Part shown: positions 13,066 to 20,868 of the stretch, one piece after another
How the letters are laid out: the number at the start of each line of letters is the position of its first letter
How positions within the stretch are numbered: the first letter of the stretch is position 1
Source of the DNA: Gammaproteobacteria bacterium
GTDB lineage: Bacteria > Pseudomonadota > Gammaproteobacteria > J044
Direction of reading: 5' to 3'
DNA: 35,488 nucleotides
NCBI GenBank assembly: GCA_003696465.1
Contig: RFHG01000227.1
Span: forward strand, 1-35,488
Program-made: the position numbers and the translations under genes
The notes under the pieces: model-generated
Told to the model about the DNA's origin: nothing
Database searches by the model: none
Seen by the model: only the letters and a program-made list of their open reading frames with translations

Positions 13066-14412
13066 ATGAGCAAACACTACGACCTGATCGCCATCGGTGG
13101 CGGCAGTGGCGGCCTCTCGGTCGCCGAACGCGCGGCCCGCTACGGGGCCCGCTGCGCGGTGGTGGAATCCGGCCGCCTTGGCGGCACCTGCGTGAATGTC
13201 GGCTGCGTGCCGAAGAAGGTCATGTGGTATGCCGCCGAGATCGCGCATGTACTGGAGATGGCGCCCGACTACGGCTTCTCCGTCGAACGCGGCCCGCTCG
13301 ACTGGGGCGAACTGGTGCGCAGGCGCGAGGCCTACATCAGCGGCATCAACACCTGGTACCACAGCTATCTCGAGGATTCCGACATCGACGAGATCCCCGG
13401 CCATGCCCGTTTCGTCGATGCGCATACCCTCGAGGTCGAAGGCAAGCGGTACACAGCCGACCACATCGTCATCGCCACCGGCGGACGTCCGGCCGTGCCG
13501 GAGGTGCCGGGCGCCGAACTCGGCATCACCTCCGACGGCTTCTTCGCCCTTGCCGAACAGCCCCGGCGCGTGGCCGTGGTGGGCGCAGGCTACATCGCGG
13601 TGGAGATCGCCGGTGTGCTCAACGCCCTTGGCTCCGAGGTCAGTCTGTACCTGCGCCGGGAGCACTTCCTGCGCAGCTTTGACGCCATGCTGCGCGAGGG
13701 ACTGATGGAACAGATGCTGGAGGACGGCGTCTCCATCTTCTCCCGTACCCAGGTCGCGGAACTCAGGCGCAGTGATGAAGGCATCACCCTTATTTGCGAC
13801 CAGGGCAGCGAGACCCACGGCCTGGACGCGGTGATCTGGGCCATCGGCCGCAGCCCCAACACCGACGACCTCAACCTGGAGGCGGCGGGCGTGCAGCGGG
13901 CAGAGGACGGGACCATCCCGGTCGATGCCTTCCAGAACACCAATGTGGAGGGCATCTACGCCGTCGGTGACATCATCGGCCAGGCCCAGCTCACGCCGGT
14001 GGCCATCGCTGCCGCCCGCCGTCTGGCCGACCGCCTGTTCGGCGGCCAGCCGGAACGGCACCTGTCGTACGATCTCATCCCCACCGTGGTCTTCAGCCAC
14101 CCGCCGATCGGCACCGTGGGCCTGACCGAGGGCGAGGCGCGCGCGCTGCACGGCGCGGCGGTCAAGGTCTATCAGACCCGCTTCACCCCCATGCTGCATG
14201 CCTTCACCGAACGCAAGGTGCAGACGGCGATGAAGCTGGTCACGGTAGGCGCGAAGGAGAAGGTGGTCGGCTGCCACATCCTTGGCCCGGGAGCCGACGA
14301 GATGCTGCAGGGCTTTGCCGTGGCCATCCGCATGGGCGCCACCAAGCGCGATCTGGACGACACCATTGCCATCCATCCCACCAGCGCCGAAGAACTGGTG
14401 ACCATGCGATGA
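13066..14412 (+). CDS. gorA: Glutathione-disulfide reductase
   Basis: Flavoprotein that reduces GSSG to GSH with NADPH in the cytoplasm. The product is 448 residues. The N-terminal FAD Rossmann motif is GGGSGG (11-16). The redox pair C42/C47 sits in GGTCVNVGCVPKK. The second dinucleotide fold is GAGYIAVEIAG, followed by Arg residues (LRREHFLRSF) typical of NADPH rather than NADH preference. The second FAD contact is AVGDI, and HPTSAEELV at the C-terminus supplies the catalytic His-Glu pair of the partner subunit. GGGAG lies 5 bases before the ATG at 13066, so the four-codon upstream extension is not used. It overlaps the next gene by 4 bases (ATGA) and probably leads a three-gene operon. Confidence 0.96.
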   Translation: MSKHYDLIAIGGGSGGLSVAERAARYGARCAVVESGRLGGTCVNVGCVPKKVMWYAAEIAHVLEMAPDYGFSVERGPLDWGELVRRREAYISGINTWYHSYLEDSDIDEIPGHARFVDAHTLEVEGKRYTADHIVIATGGRPAVPEVPGAELGITSDGFFALAEQPRRVAVVGAGYIAVEIAGVLNALGSEVSLYLRREHFLRSFDAMLREGLMEQMLEDGVSIFSRTQVAELRRSDEGITLICDQGSETHGLDAVIWAIGRSPNTDDLNLEAAGVQRAEDGTIPVDAFQNTNVEGIYAVGDIIGQAQLTPVAIAAARRLADRLFGGQPERHLSYDLIPTVVFSHPPIGTVGLTEGEARALHGAAVKVYQTRFTPMLHAFTERKVQTAMKLVTVGAKEKVVGCHILGPGADEMLQGFAVAIRMGATKRDLDDTIAIHPTSAEELVTMR

Positions 14413-14939
14413 AACTGCGCGCCTTCGAGGGCAGGTCACCGCAACTGGGCGAACGCGTGTTCGTGGACGAGGCGGCGGTGATCATCGGCGATGTCGTGCT
14501 GGGTGATGACTGCTCGGTCTGGCCCGGCACGGTAATCCGGGGCGATATCCATTACATCCGCATTGGTGCGCGCACCAATGTGCAGGACAACAGCACCCTG
14601 CATGTCACCCACGCCAGCGAATATACCGCCCCGGACGGCTATCCCCTGCACATTGGCGATGAGGTGACCATCGGCCACGGCGCCATCGTCCATGCCTGCA
14701 CCATCGGCAACCGCTGCCTGATCGGCATGGGCAGCATCGTCCTCGACGGGGCGGTGCTGGAGGACGAGGTGCTGCTCGGCGCCGGCAGCCTGGTCGCGCC
14801 CGGCAAGCAGCTTGAGGGCGGCTATCTGTGGCTCGGACGCCCGGCCCGGCGCGCCCGCCCGCTGACCGAAAGGGAGCGCGAGTACCTGCGCTATTCCGCC
14901 GAGCACTATGTGCGGCTGAAGGACCGCTTTCTGTCATGA
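14409..14939 (+). CDS. Gamma-carbonic-anhydrase-like protein (YrdA/PaaY family)
   Basis: The 176-residue left-handed beta-helix protein is built of hexapeptide repeats, for example IGDVVL.., IGARTN.., IGNRCL, IGMGSI and LGAGSL. Candidate metal ligands are H65 (LHVTH), H90 and H95; the pair in IGHGAIVH has the H-x4-H spacing of gamma-carbonic anhydrases. Two C-terminal helices (about 150-176) complete the family shape. The cofactor and true substrate of YrdA-type proteins are poorly established, so carbonic anhydrase activity is only possible. It is translationally coupled to gorA by ATGA and to the following membrane protein gene by another ATGA overlap (14936-14939). Confidence 0.9.
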   Translation: MKLRAFEGRSPQLGERVFVDEAAVIIGDVVLGDDCSVWPGTVIRGDIHYIRIGARTNVQDNSTLHVTHASEYTAPDGYPLHIGDEVTIGHGAIVHACTIGNRCLIGMGSIVLDGAVLEDEVLLGAGSLVAPGKQLEGGYLWLGRPARRARPLTEREREYLRYSAEHYVRLKDRFLS

Positions 14940-15364
14940 GTGCGCACCTGCCGGACTGGCTGCAGCCACTGCTGCCCTGGATCGCCCCCATGGCGGGACT
15001 GTCTCTCCTGCTGCTCGTGGGCAGCATCCTGGCCCTGCCCTGGCTGGTGACCCGCATCCCCGAGGACTACTTCGTCTCGCCCGAGCCATGGCGTGCCAGC
15101 CACCCGCCGCGCCATCCGCTGGTCCTGCTCGGCATCCTGCTGGCCAAGAACCTGCTCGGCGCCGTGCTGTTGCTGGTGGGTGTGCTGATGCTGGTGCTGC
15201 CGGGCCAGGGCCTGCTCACCATGCTGGCCGGCATCGTGCTGCTCGACTTCCCCGGCAAGCGCAGGCTGGAGCGCTGGCTGATCCGCCAGCCGACGCTGTT
15301 CAAGGGAATCAACTGGCTGCGCGAACGCAGTGGCCACCCGCCGCTGCGGCCCCCGCAGGGATAA
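14936..15364 (+). CDS. Small membrane protein, PGPGW-like
   Basis: The 142-residue protein starts at the ATG overlapping the previous stop (ATGA). Hydrophobic segments lie at about 15-38, 61-83 and 84-103. A LVLPGQGLLTMLAGIVLLDFPGKR stretch, interrupted for length here, spans about 87-109 and resembles the PGPGW-type membrane family, in which a PGPG turn joins two helices. A basic C-terminal tail (RRLERWLIRQ) follows. Function unknown. It is the last gene of the gorA run; its stop is 5 bases from the convergent aroE stop. Confidence 0.72.
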   Translation: MSAHLPDWLQPLLPWIAPMAGLSLLLLVGSILALPWLVTRIPEDYFVSPEPWRASHPPRHPLVLLGILLAKNLLGAVLLLVGVLMLVLPGQGLLTMLAGIVLLDFPGKRRLERWLIRQPTLFKGINWLRERSGHPPLRPPQG

Positions 15365-15369
15365 CCGCT

Positions 15370-16188
15370 TCAGCCGCGCAGTTCGGCCAGTACCGGGCCC
15401 GTTTCCGGCCGCACGCCGCGCCAGATGAAAAAGGCCTCGGCGGCCTGCTCCACCAGCATCCCCAGCCCGTCGGCCACGGCACCGGCACCCAGGGCGCGCG
15501 CCCAGGCCGTGAAGGCGGTCTCCCCATCCCGGCGGTACATCATGTCGTAGGCCAGCGTACCGCTGCCGATCACGGCCTCGGGCACGGCCGGCACCTCCGC
15601 GGCAAGCCCCGCCGCCGTGCCGTTGATGACCACATCGAAGGGCTGCGCCGGCACCTCGTCCAGGCCCAGCCCGCGTACCGGCCCCAGATCGGCAAAGTCA
15701 CGCGCCAGGTCGCGTGCCCGTTCCGCCGTGCGGTTGGCCACCAGCAGCTCGCCCGGTTGGCGAGCGAGCAGGGGTTCCAGCACGCCCCGCACCGCACCTC
15801 CGGCACCCAGCACCAGAATCCGCCGGCCCTCCAGGGATACCCCGAGGTTGTCCTCGAGGTCGCGCAGCAGCCCCACGCCGTCGGTATTGTCGGCGCGGAT
15901 CAGGCCTTCCTCGTCGAAGCTCAGGGTGTTGGCGGCCCCTGCGCGGTACACGGCCGCGCTGCGCTTGTCCGCCAGGGCGGCGGCCTCGGACTTGAACGGC
16001 ACGGTGACATTCATGCCGCGACCGCCCTCGGCGGCAAAGCGGTGCACCGTCTCGTCGAACCCGTCCAGCGGCGCCTCGATGGCGGTATAGACCAGGTCCT
16101 GCCCGGTCTGCTCGGCAAAGCGGGTGTGAATGAAGGGTGACAGGCTGTGGCCGACGGGATTGCCGACCACCGCATAGCGGTCCGTCAT
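15370..16188 (-). CDS. aroE: Shikimate dehydrogenase (NADP+)
   Basis: Reduces 3-dehydroshikimate to shikimate in aromatic amino acid synthesis. The product is 272 residues from the ATG at 16188, the family length. A longer in-frame reading upstream merely runs through hemB out of frame. The shikimate-binding start VGNPVGHSLSPFIH is present. The catalytic pair is K66 (NVTVPFK) and D103 (ADNTDGVG). The NADP Rossmann motif GAGGAVRG is followed by ANRTAERA, whose NRT is typical of NADP preference. The start codon overlaps the hemB stop by 4 bases (ATGA on the minus strand), so the two are translationally coupled. Confidence 0.96.
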   Translation of the reverse strand: MTDRYAVVGNPVGHSLSPFIHTRFAEQTGQDLVYTAIEAPLDGFDETVHRFAAEGGRGMNVTVPFKSEAAALADKRSAAVYRAGAANTLSFDEEGLIRADNTDGVGLLRDLEDNLGVSLEGRRILVLGAGGAVRGVLEPLLARQPGELLVANRTAERARDLARDFADLGPVRGLGLDEVPAQPFDVVINGTAAGLAAEVPAVPEAVIGSGTLAYDMMYRRDGETAFTAWARALGAGAVADGLGMLVEQAAEAFFIWRGVRPETGPVLAELRG

Positions 16189-17195
16189 CCGACCTCCCGC
16201 AGCCACTCGGCAACCTGGGGGGCATAGTAGGTGAGGATGCCGTCGGCACCGGCGCGCTTGCAGCCCAGCAGGGCCTCGAGCACCGTGGTGCGCTCGTCCA
16301 GCCAGCCGTTCTGCGCTGCCGCCTTGAGCATGGCGTATTCCCCGCTCACGTGATAGACGAAGGTGGGCACGCCAAAGGTCTCCGAGACCCGGCGCACGAT
16401 GTCCAGGTACGGCATACCCGGCTTGACCATCACCATGTCCGCTCCTTCCTGCAGGTCCATCGCCACCTCGCGCAGGGCCTCGTCGGAATTGGCCGGGTCC
16501 ATCTGGTAGGTGTACTTGTTGCCGGCACCCAGATTGGCGGCAGAACCCACCGCATCGCGGAACGGGCCATAGAAGCTGGAGGCATACTTGGCCGAATAGG
16601 CAAGAATCCGGGTGTTGCGGTGGCCGGCGCCTTCCAGGGCCTCGCGGATGGCACCGATGCGTCCGTCCATCATGTCGGAAGGGGCCACCACATCGGCACC
16701 GGCCTCGGCATGCGACAGGGCCTGGCGTACCAGCACCTCCACCGTCTCGTCGTTGAGCACATAGCCGGTATCGTCGATCAGCCCGTCCTGCCCATGGGTG
16801 GTGAAGGGATCGAGGGCCACATCGGTGATCACCCCCAGCTCGGGGAAACGCGCCTTCAGGGCGCGCACGGCGCGCTGGGCCAGTCCTTCGGGATTCCACG
16901 CCTCGCGTGCATCCTCGCTCTTGGCCTCGGGCGGGGTGACCGGGAACAGGGCCATGGCGGGAATGCCGAGGGTCAGCGCCCGTTCCGCCTCGGCCAGCAG
17001 CAGGTCGATCGACAGCCGCTCGACACCGGGCATGGAGGGCACCGCCTCGCGCCGTCCTTCGCCCTCGAGCACGAACACCGGGTAGATGAGATCGTCGCTG
17101 CCCAGCCGATGCTCACGCATCAGCCGGCGCGAGAAGTCGTCGCGGCGCATGCGCCGCAGGCGGATGACGGGCCAGGGGCCATTTTCGATGATCAC
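16185..17195 (-). CDS. hemB: Delta-aminolevulinic acid dehydratase (porphobilinogen synthase), Mg-type
   Basis: Condenses two 5-aminolevulinate molecules to porphobilinogen in haem synthesis. The product is 336 residues. The Schiff-base lysines are K203 (AYSAKYAS) and K258 (MVKPGMPYLD). Where zinc enzymes have three Cys, this one reads DVALDPFTTHGQDG with Asp at two of the three positions (D129, D137), the Mg-dependent type of Pseudomonas aeruginosa. The start is a GTG at 17195 with AGGAG 9 bases upstream. A TTG two codons earlier (17201) is in frame, but its spacing to the AGGAG is only 3 bases. It lies 83 bases after the arsR-like gene and is coupled to aroE by ATGA. Confidence 0.96.
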   Translation of the reverse strand: MIIENGPWPVIRLRRMRRDDFSRRLMREHRLGSDDLIYPVFVLEGEGRREAVPSMPGVERLSIDLLLAEAERALTLGIPAMALFPVTPPEAKSEDAREAWNPEGLAQRAVRALKARFPELGVITDVALDPFTTHGQDGLIDDTGYVLNDETVEVLVRQALSHAEAGADVVAPSDMMDGRIGAIREALEGAGHRNTRILAYSAKYASSFYGPFRDAVGSAANLGAGNKYTYQMDPANSDEALREVAMDLQEGADMVMVKPGMPYLDIVRRVSETFGVPTFVYHVSGEYAMLKAAAQNGWLDERTTVLEALLGCKRAGADGILTYYAPQVAEWLREVG

Positions 17196-17250
17196 GGGCA
17201 AACGCTCCTGAGGTTCAGGTCTTGCCCCGTATTGTCCACGCTTGTGCCGC

Positions 17251-17266
17251 CGCCGACAAATCGGCG
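17251..17266 (-). other. Small hairpin between arsR-like gene and hemB
   Basis: CGCCGA (17251-17256) pairs with TCGGCG (17261-17266) around loop CAAA, in the short gap downstream of the ArsR-rhodanese stop. There is no T-run on either side. It might be a weak terminator or chance in GC-rich DNA. Confidence 0.25.
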
Positions 17267-17278
17267 CGGATCGAGGGC

Positions 17279-17965
17279 TCAGGCCGCTGCGCTACCGTCG
17301 TCGGCCACTACATCGAGCAGCAGGCCCTGGTTGCGGCACTGCGGCACACCCAGGCCCAGATTGTGGGCATCCACACCGGCCGCCCGCAGCTGGCGAACCG
17401 CAAGCGCTGCCAGCTCGCAACAGGGGCCGCGGCCAAACAGCCAGAGCGGCCGGCCATCGGTGAGCTCCCGGTGACGGTGCTCGAGTTCGTCGAAGGGGAC
17501 ATTGCATGCCCCGGGCAGACTGCCCGCAGCATGCTCCTCGGGTCGGCGCAGATCCACCAGCCGCACCCGGCCGGACATGGCATCGGCCAGGATGCGCCGA
17601 ACCTGGCTGGAAGACGGGCTGCCCGCCGGCATGTCGAGTTCGCTGACCAGCAGGTGGGCCTCGTGCAGGCGACGGATGGCCAGCCCTTCGATGAGATCGA
17701 GCATCTGCACGATGGCCGCCTCCTCGGCCAGCCGGTAGATGACGTTCTGCCCCAGCTTGCGTGACTCGACCAGGCCGGCGTTGCGCAGGTGCTGCAGGTG
17801 CTGGGAGGTATTGGCCACGGTCAGGCCGGTCAGGCGCGCCAGGCTCTCGACGCTGCGCTCGCCCTGGCTCAGGTGCCTAAGCAGGGCCAGTCGATGGCCG
17901 TTGGCGAAGGCCTTGCCCACGCGCGCAAGGCAGGCGCAGATGCGCTGCTGGAAATCGGCTTGCAT
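17279..17965 (-). CDS. ArsR-family regulator fused to a rhodanese domain
   Basis: The 228-residue product starts at the ATG at 17965, which has AGGAG 8 bases upstream (17974-17978); an upstream ATG at 17992 has poorer spacing. Residues about 15-85 form a winged helix, with a recognition helix at VANTSQHLQHLRNAG (50-64). Residues about 115-215 form a rhodanese domain with VDLRRPEEHAAGSLPGACN. In relatives the active loop reads CRGPYC and its first Cys is catalytic. Here it is GRGPCC (178-183), so that Cys is Gly178 (codon GGC), while Cys182 and Cys183 are present. The protein probably senses sulfur species or a redox signal rather than catalysing sulfur transfer; this is inference. It is followed by hemB and is divergent from the GGDEF-EAL gene. 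Confidence 0.88.
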   Translation of the reverse strand: MQADFQQRICACLARVGKAFANGHRLALLRHLSQGERSVESLARLTGLTVANTSQHLQHLRNAGLVESRKLGQNVIYRLAEEAAIVQMLDLIEGLAIRRLHEAHLLVSELDMPAGSPSSSQVRRILADAMSGRVRLVDLRRPEEHAAGSLPGACNVPFDELEHRHRELTDGRPLWLFGRGPCCELAALAVRQLRAAGVDAHNLGLGVPQCRNQGLLLDVVADDGSAAA

Positions 17966-18053
17966 GGCAGTGACTCCTGTATCGGCATCCATTGCTCTTT
18001 GCTGTTCCTTTTCCCTGGTTTCCGGCAAGGCTCATGGCCCCTGTTTTGGGTGA

Positions 18054-18082
18054 AATGTACGGCAATTCAGTCGCTTCTGCAA
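18054..18082 (-). promoter_or_regulatory. Promoter for the ArsR-rhodanese gene
   Basis: On the minus strand TTGCAG (18077-18082) and TACATT (18054-18059) are separated by exactly 17 bp, each 4/6 to sigma-70 consensus. Transcription would start near 18047, giving a leader of about 80 bases. It is probably also the promoter for hemB-aroE if they are read through. Confidence 0.45.
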
Positions 18083-18153
18083 GCCGCCCGTCCCTGAAGC
18101 AGGCGGGCATGCATCACAAAAACCCGGTTTTCACGGCCTGGCAAGCCGCTGAA

Positions 18154-18187
18154 AAAACGGCCAAAAGTCCAATAACAAGGCCGTTTT
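18154..18187. repeat. 9-bp inverted repeat in the divergent intergenic region
   Basis: AAAACGGCC (18154-18162) and GGCCGTTTT (18179-18187) are perfect inverted copies around a 16-base loop. The A/T flanks give a bidirectional-terminator shape: six T follow the stem on the minus strand and four on the plus strand. It lies 7 bases upstream of the TATAAT of the GGDEF-EAL gene, where an operator would also sit. It is part of the 320-base gap 17966-18285, which otherwise holds only the two promoters and leaders; I see no gene in it. Confidence 0.55.
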
Positions 18188-18194
18188 CTGCTTC

Positions 18195-18200
18195 TATAAT
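18195..18200 (+). promoter_or_regulatory. -10 element for the GGDEF-EAL gene
   Basis: A perfect TATAAT 85 bases before the ATG. The -35 position 17 bp upstream (ATAACA) is weak and falls inside the loop of the inverted repeat 18154-18187, which suggests an activator- or repressor-dependent promoter. The leader would be about 80 bases. Confidence 0.45.
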
Positions 18201-18285
18201 CGACCCATGCCTCCTGGATGCGGCCGGGGCAAGGCACAGATTGCGGGCAAGTCCTGCCGGAAACACATAACTACAGGAAACCACC

Positions 18286-20862
18286 ATGCCGCGTATACTC
18301 GTTGCCGAGGAGTCGGCAACACTGCGCTACATTCTCGTTCGCATGCTGGAGCATGCCGGACACACGGTCGAGCAGATCGAGGACTGGCCCTCCCTTGCCG
18401 AAACGCTGGCTGGCAGCACCCGGCCCGATGCACTGGTACTGGGCTGGCCCGAACCGGTGCCGGAGGAGATGACGGGGATCCTCGAACAACTCTCATCCAC
18501 CCGGCTGCAGGGGCTGCCGGCCCTGTTCCTGACCCATGAGCCACCCCCGGAACTCCTGCAGTACACCCTGGAGCGCAAGGCCTCCGCCCTCGTTCCCTGG
18601 GAATCCCACGCGGAACTGTCCGAAGGACTGGAAACGCTGCTGCAGGCACGCCCGGAGACGCCGCCCGAAGCAGACCACGCGGCGCAGGGCAGCGATCGCC
18701 TGCGCATCCTGCTGGTGGACGACTCGCGCAGCATCCGCCTCGGCTACCGCCGCATCCTCGAGCGGGCCGGACACCAGGTCACCGGCGCAGGGAGCGTCGA
18801 CGAGGCCTGGCAACGGGCGCTGGAACAGCCGTTCGACCTGGCCATCATCGACTATTTCATGCCGGGAAAGAACGGCGACGCACTGTGCCGCATGCTGCGC
18901 AACGACCCGCGCACGCGCAACATCCGCCTGTCAGTGCTCACCGGCACCTATCTCGACGAGGTCATCGCCCGGTGCCTCGAGGCGGGTGCCGTCGAATGCA
19001 TGTTCAAGAACGAGTCGATGGACCTGTTCCTGGCCCGGGTACAGTCGATCAGCCGTCATGTGCACTACCAGCGCGAGATCGAGGCCGAGCGCTCGCGCCT
19101 GGCGGCCATCCTCGAGTCCGTGGGTGATGGCGTGTACGGGGTGGACCCGGAGGGACATATCACCTTCATCAACCCGGCGGCCTGCCGCATTCTCGGCTTC
19201 GACACACCGCCGCTGGGCGAATCCGCCTTCGAACTGTTCCATGGTATCGACACCCGGGGACGGGCCATCCCCGGCGACCACTGCCCCCTGCAACAGAGCT
19301 ACGCCAGCGGCCGCCCGCTGGCCGGGCACGAAGGAGTCTTCCGCACGCGCGACAACCGCGTTTTGCCGGTGGCCTGCAGTGCCTACCCGCTGATCGTCAA
19401 CGGGGAGCGGCAGGGCATGGTGGTGGCCTTCCGCGACGTCTCCGAGCAGCGCCTGCTGGAGGAGCAGTTGCGCTGGCAGGCCACGCATGACCCCCTGACC
19501 GAACTCTTCAACCGCCGCTACTTCGAGGAAGAGCTGGAGCGCGAGGTCCAGCGCCACCAGCGTGGCGAACCCGACAGCGCCCTGCTGTACATCGACCTCG
19601 ACCAGTTCAAGTACCTCAACGATACCGCAGGCCACGAGGCCGGCGACCGCCTCCTGATCGACATCGGCCGGCAACTCGAGCGTCGTCTGCGCCGCGGCGA
19701 CACCCTGGCCCGGCTCGGTGGCGACGAGTTTGCCCTCATCCTGCGCAACATCGAACGCGAGACCATCGAGGAGATCGCCGAGAATTTCCGCCAGATGCTC
19801 AGCGAATACCGCTTCCATGCCGAGGGGCGCAGCTACAACATTGGCGGCAGTATCGGCATCGCCATCATCGATGGCGACACCCGCAGCAGCAGCGAGGCCC
19901 TGGCCAACGCCGACATTGCCTGCCATATCGCCAAGCGCAACGGCCGCAACCAGGTCCACCTGTACGACCCGTCCCAGGACGAGCGCGCCGCCATGGACAT
20001 GGACCTAGGCTGGTCCAGCCGCCTGCGCGAGGCACTCGAGGAAGGGCACTTCGTACTCCACTATCAACCGATCGTGGCCCTGGCCGACATCGACATGAAC
20101 AACCTGCCGCCGGAGGAAGGCGGCGTCTGGCAGGCACTTGCGGACATGCCCCTCCACTTCGAGGTGCTGCTGCGGCTGCGTGCCGAGACCGGGGAGCTGA
20201 TCCCGCCCGGCGCCTTCCTCACCAGCGCCGAGCGCTTCAACATCATGCCCGCCATCGACCTCTGGGTCCTGCGTCGGGCGCTGCGCGAGCTGCAGCGCTA
20301 CGAGACCGGTCGCAAGGCCACCACCACCTTCTCCATCAATCTCTCCGCCAGCACCCTCAACGACGACAAGGCACGGCAGGAGGTGCTCGACGAGGTACGC
20401 AACGCCCGCCTGCAAAACAGTGCGCTGATCTTCGAGATTACCGAGACCACCGCCATCGACAACTTCAGCACCGCACAGCACTTCATGGAGGAACTGCGTG
20501 CGCTGGACTGCCGTATTGCACTGGACGACTTCGGTACCGGCTTCTCCTCCTTCTCCCAGCTCAAGGCCATCGACGCCAATTACGTGAAGATCGACGGCCA
20601 GTACGTGCACAACATGGCGCGCGACCCCATCGATCGCGCCATCGTGACCTCGATGAACGACATTGCCCATTCACTCGGGCTGAAGACGGTGGCGGAATTC
20701 GTCGAGTCGGCGGAGACCCTGCGCCTGCTCAAGGTATGCGGTGTGGACTACGTGCAGGGCTACTACATCCAGCGCCCACTGCTGGAGCTCACGCACCCGG
20801 AACGGGCCGTGCGCCCGCTGCATGCCGTCGGCAGGGCCGAGGGGCAGCAACAGGGCGGCTGA
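18286..20862 (+). CDS. Two-receiver PAS-GGDEF-EAL c-di-GMP signalling protein
   Basis: The 858-residue cytoplasmic protein has AGGA 7 bases before its ATG. Residues 1-120 form a receiver-like domain without the phospho-Asp (Gly53 at that place; E8/E9 kept). Residues 138-258 form a complete receiver: D145, D146, phosphoacceptor D189, T219, K241. PAS covers about 265-390. The GGDEF domain (about 395-560) has GGDEF at 478-482 and an inhibitory RxxD site at R469-D472, so cyclase activity with feedback is expected. The EAL domain (about 575-840) reads EVL at E626-L628 and keeps N685, E717, D747/D748, K768, E804 and Q824, so phosphodiesterase activity is possible. A stretch of about 20 residues (600-620) is inserted before the EVL motif. 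Which activity dominates cannot be told. No partner kinase is adjacent. Confidence 0.94.
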   Translation: MPRILVAEESATLRYILVRMLEHAGHTVEQIEDWPSLAETLAGSTRPDALVLGWPEPVPEEMTGILEQLSSTRLQGLPALFLTHEPPPELLQYTLERKASALVPWESHAELSEGLETLLQARPETPPEADHAAQGSDRLRILLVDDSRSIRLGYRRILERAGHQVTGAGSVDEAWQRALEQPFDLAIIDYFMPGKNGDALCRMLRNDPRTRNIRLSVLTGTYLDEVIARCLEAGAVECMFKNESMDLFLARVQSISRHVHYQREIEAERSRLAAILESVGDGVYGVDPEGHITFINPAACRILGFDTPPLGESAFELFHGIDTRGRAIPGDHCPLQQSYASGRPLAGHEGVFRTRDNRVLPVACSAYPLIVNGERQGMVVAFRDVSEQRLLEEQLRWQATHDPLTELFNRRYFEEELEREVQRHQRGEPDSALLYIDLDQFKYLNDTAGHEAGDRLLIDIGRQLERRLRRGDTLARLGGDEFALILRNIERETIEEIAENFRQMLSEYRFHAEGRSYNIGGSIGIAIIDGDTRSSSEALANADIACHIAKRNGRNQVHLYDPSQDERAAMDMDLGWSSRLREALEEGHFVLHYQPIVALADIDMNNLPPEEGGVWQALADMPLHFEVLLRLRAETGELIPPGAFLTSAERFNIMPAIDLWVLRRALRELQRYETGRKATTTFSINLSASTLNDDKARQEVLDEVRNARLQNSALIFEITETTAIDNFSTAQHFMEELRALDCRIALDDFGTGFSSFSQLKAIDANYVKIDGQYVHNMARDPIDRAIVTSMNDIAHSLGLKTVAEFVESAETLRLLKVCGVDYVQGYYIQRPLLELTHPERAVRPLHAVGRAEGQQQGG

Positions 20863-20868
20863 AGCGGT

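Noticed and set aside
16189..16899. N-terminal extension of aroE through hemB
   Set aside because: The extension is out-of-frame hemB sequence; the ATG at 16188 matches the family start and overlaps the hemB stop by ATGA.
18252..18278. TCCTG/CAGGA pairing that could hide the Shine-Dalgarno of the GGDEF-EAL gene
   Set aside because: Only 5 bp with a 17-base loop; too weak to call a riboswitch or thermosensor.
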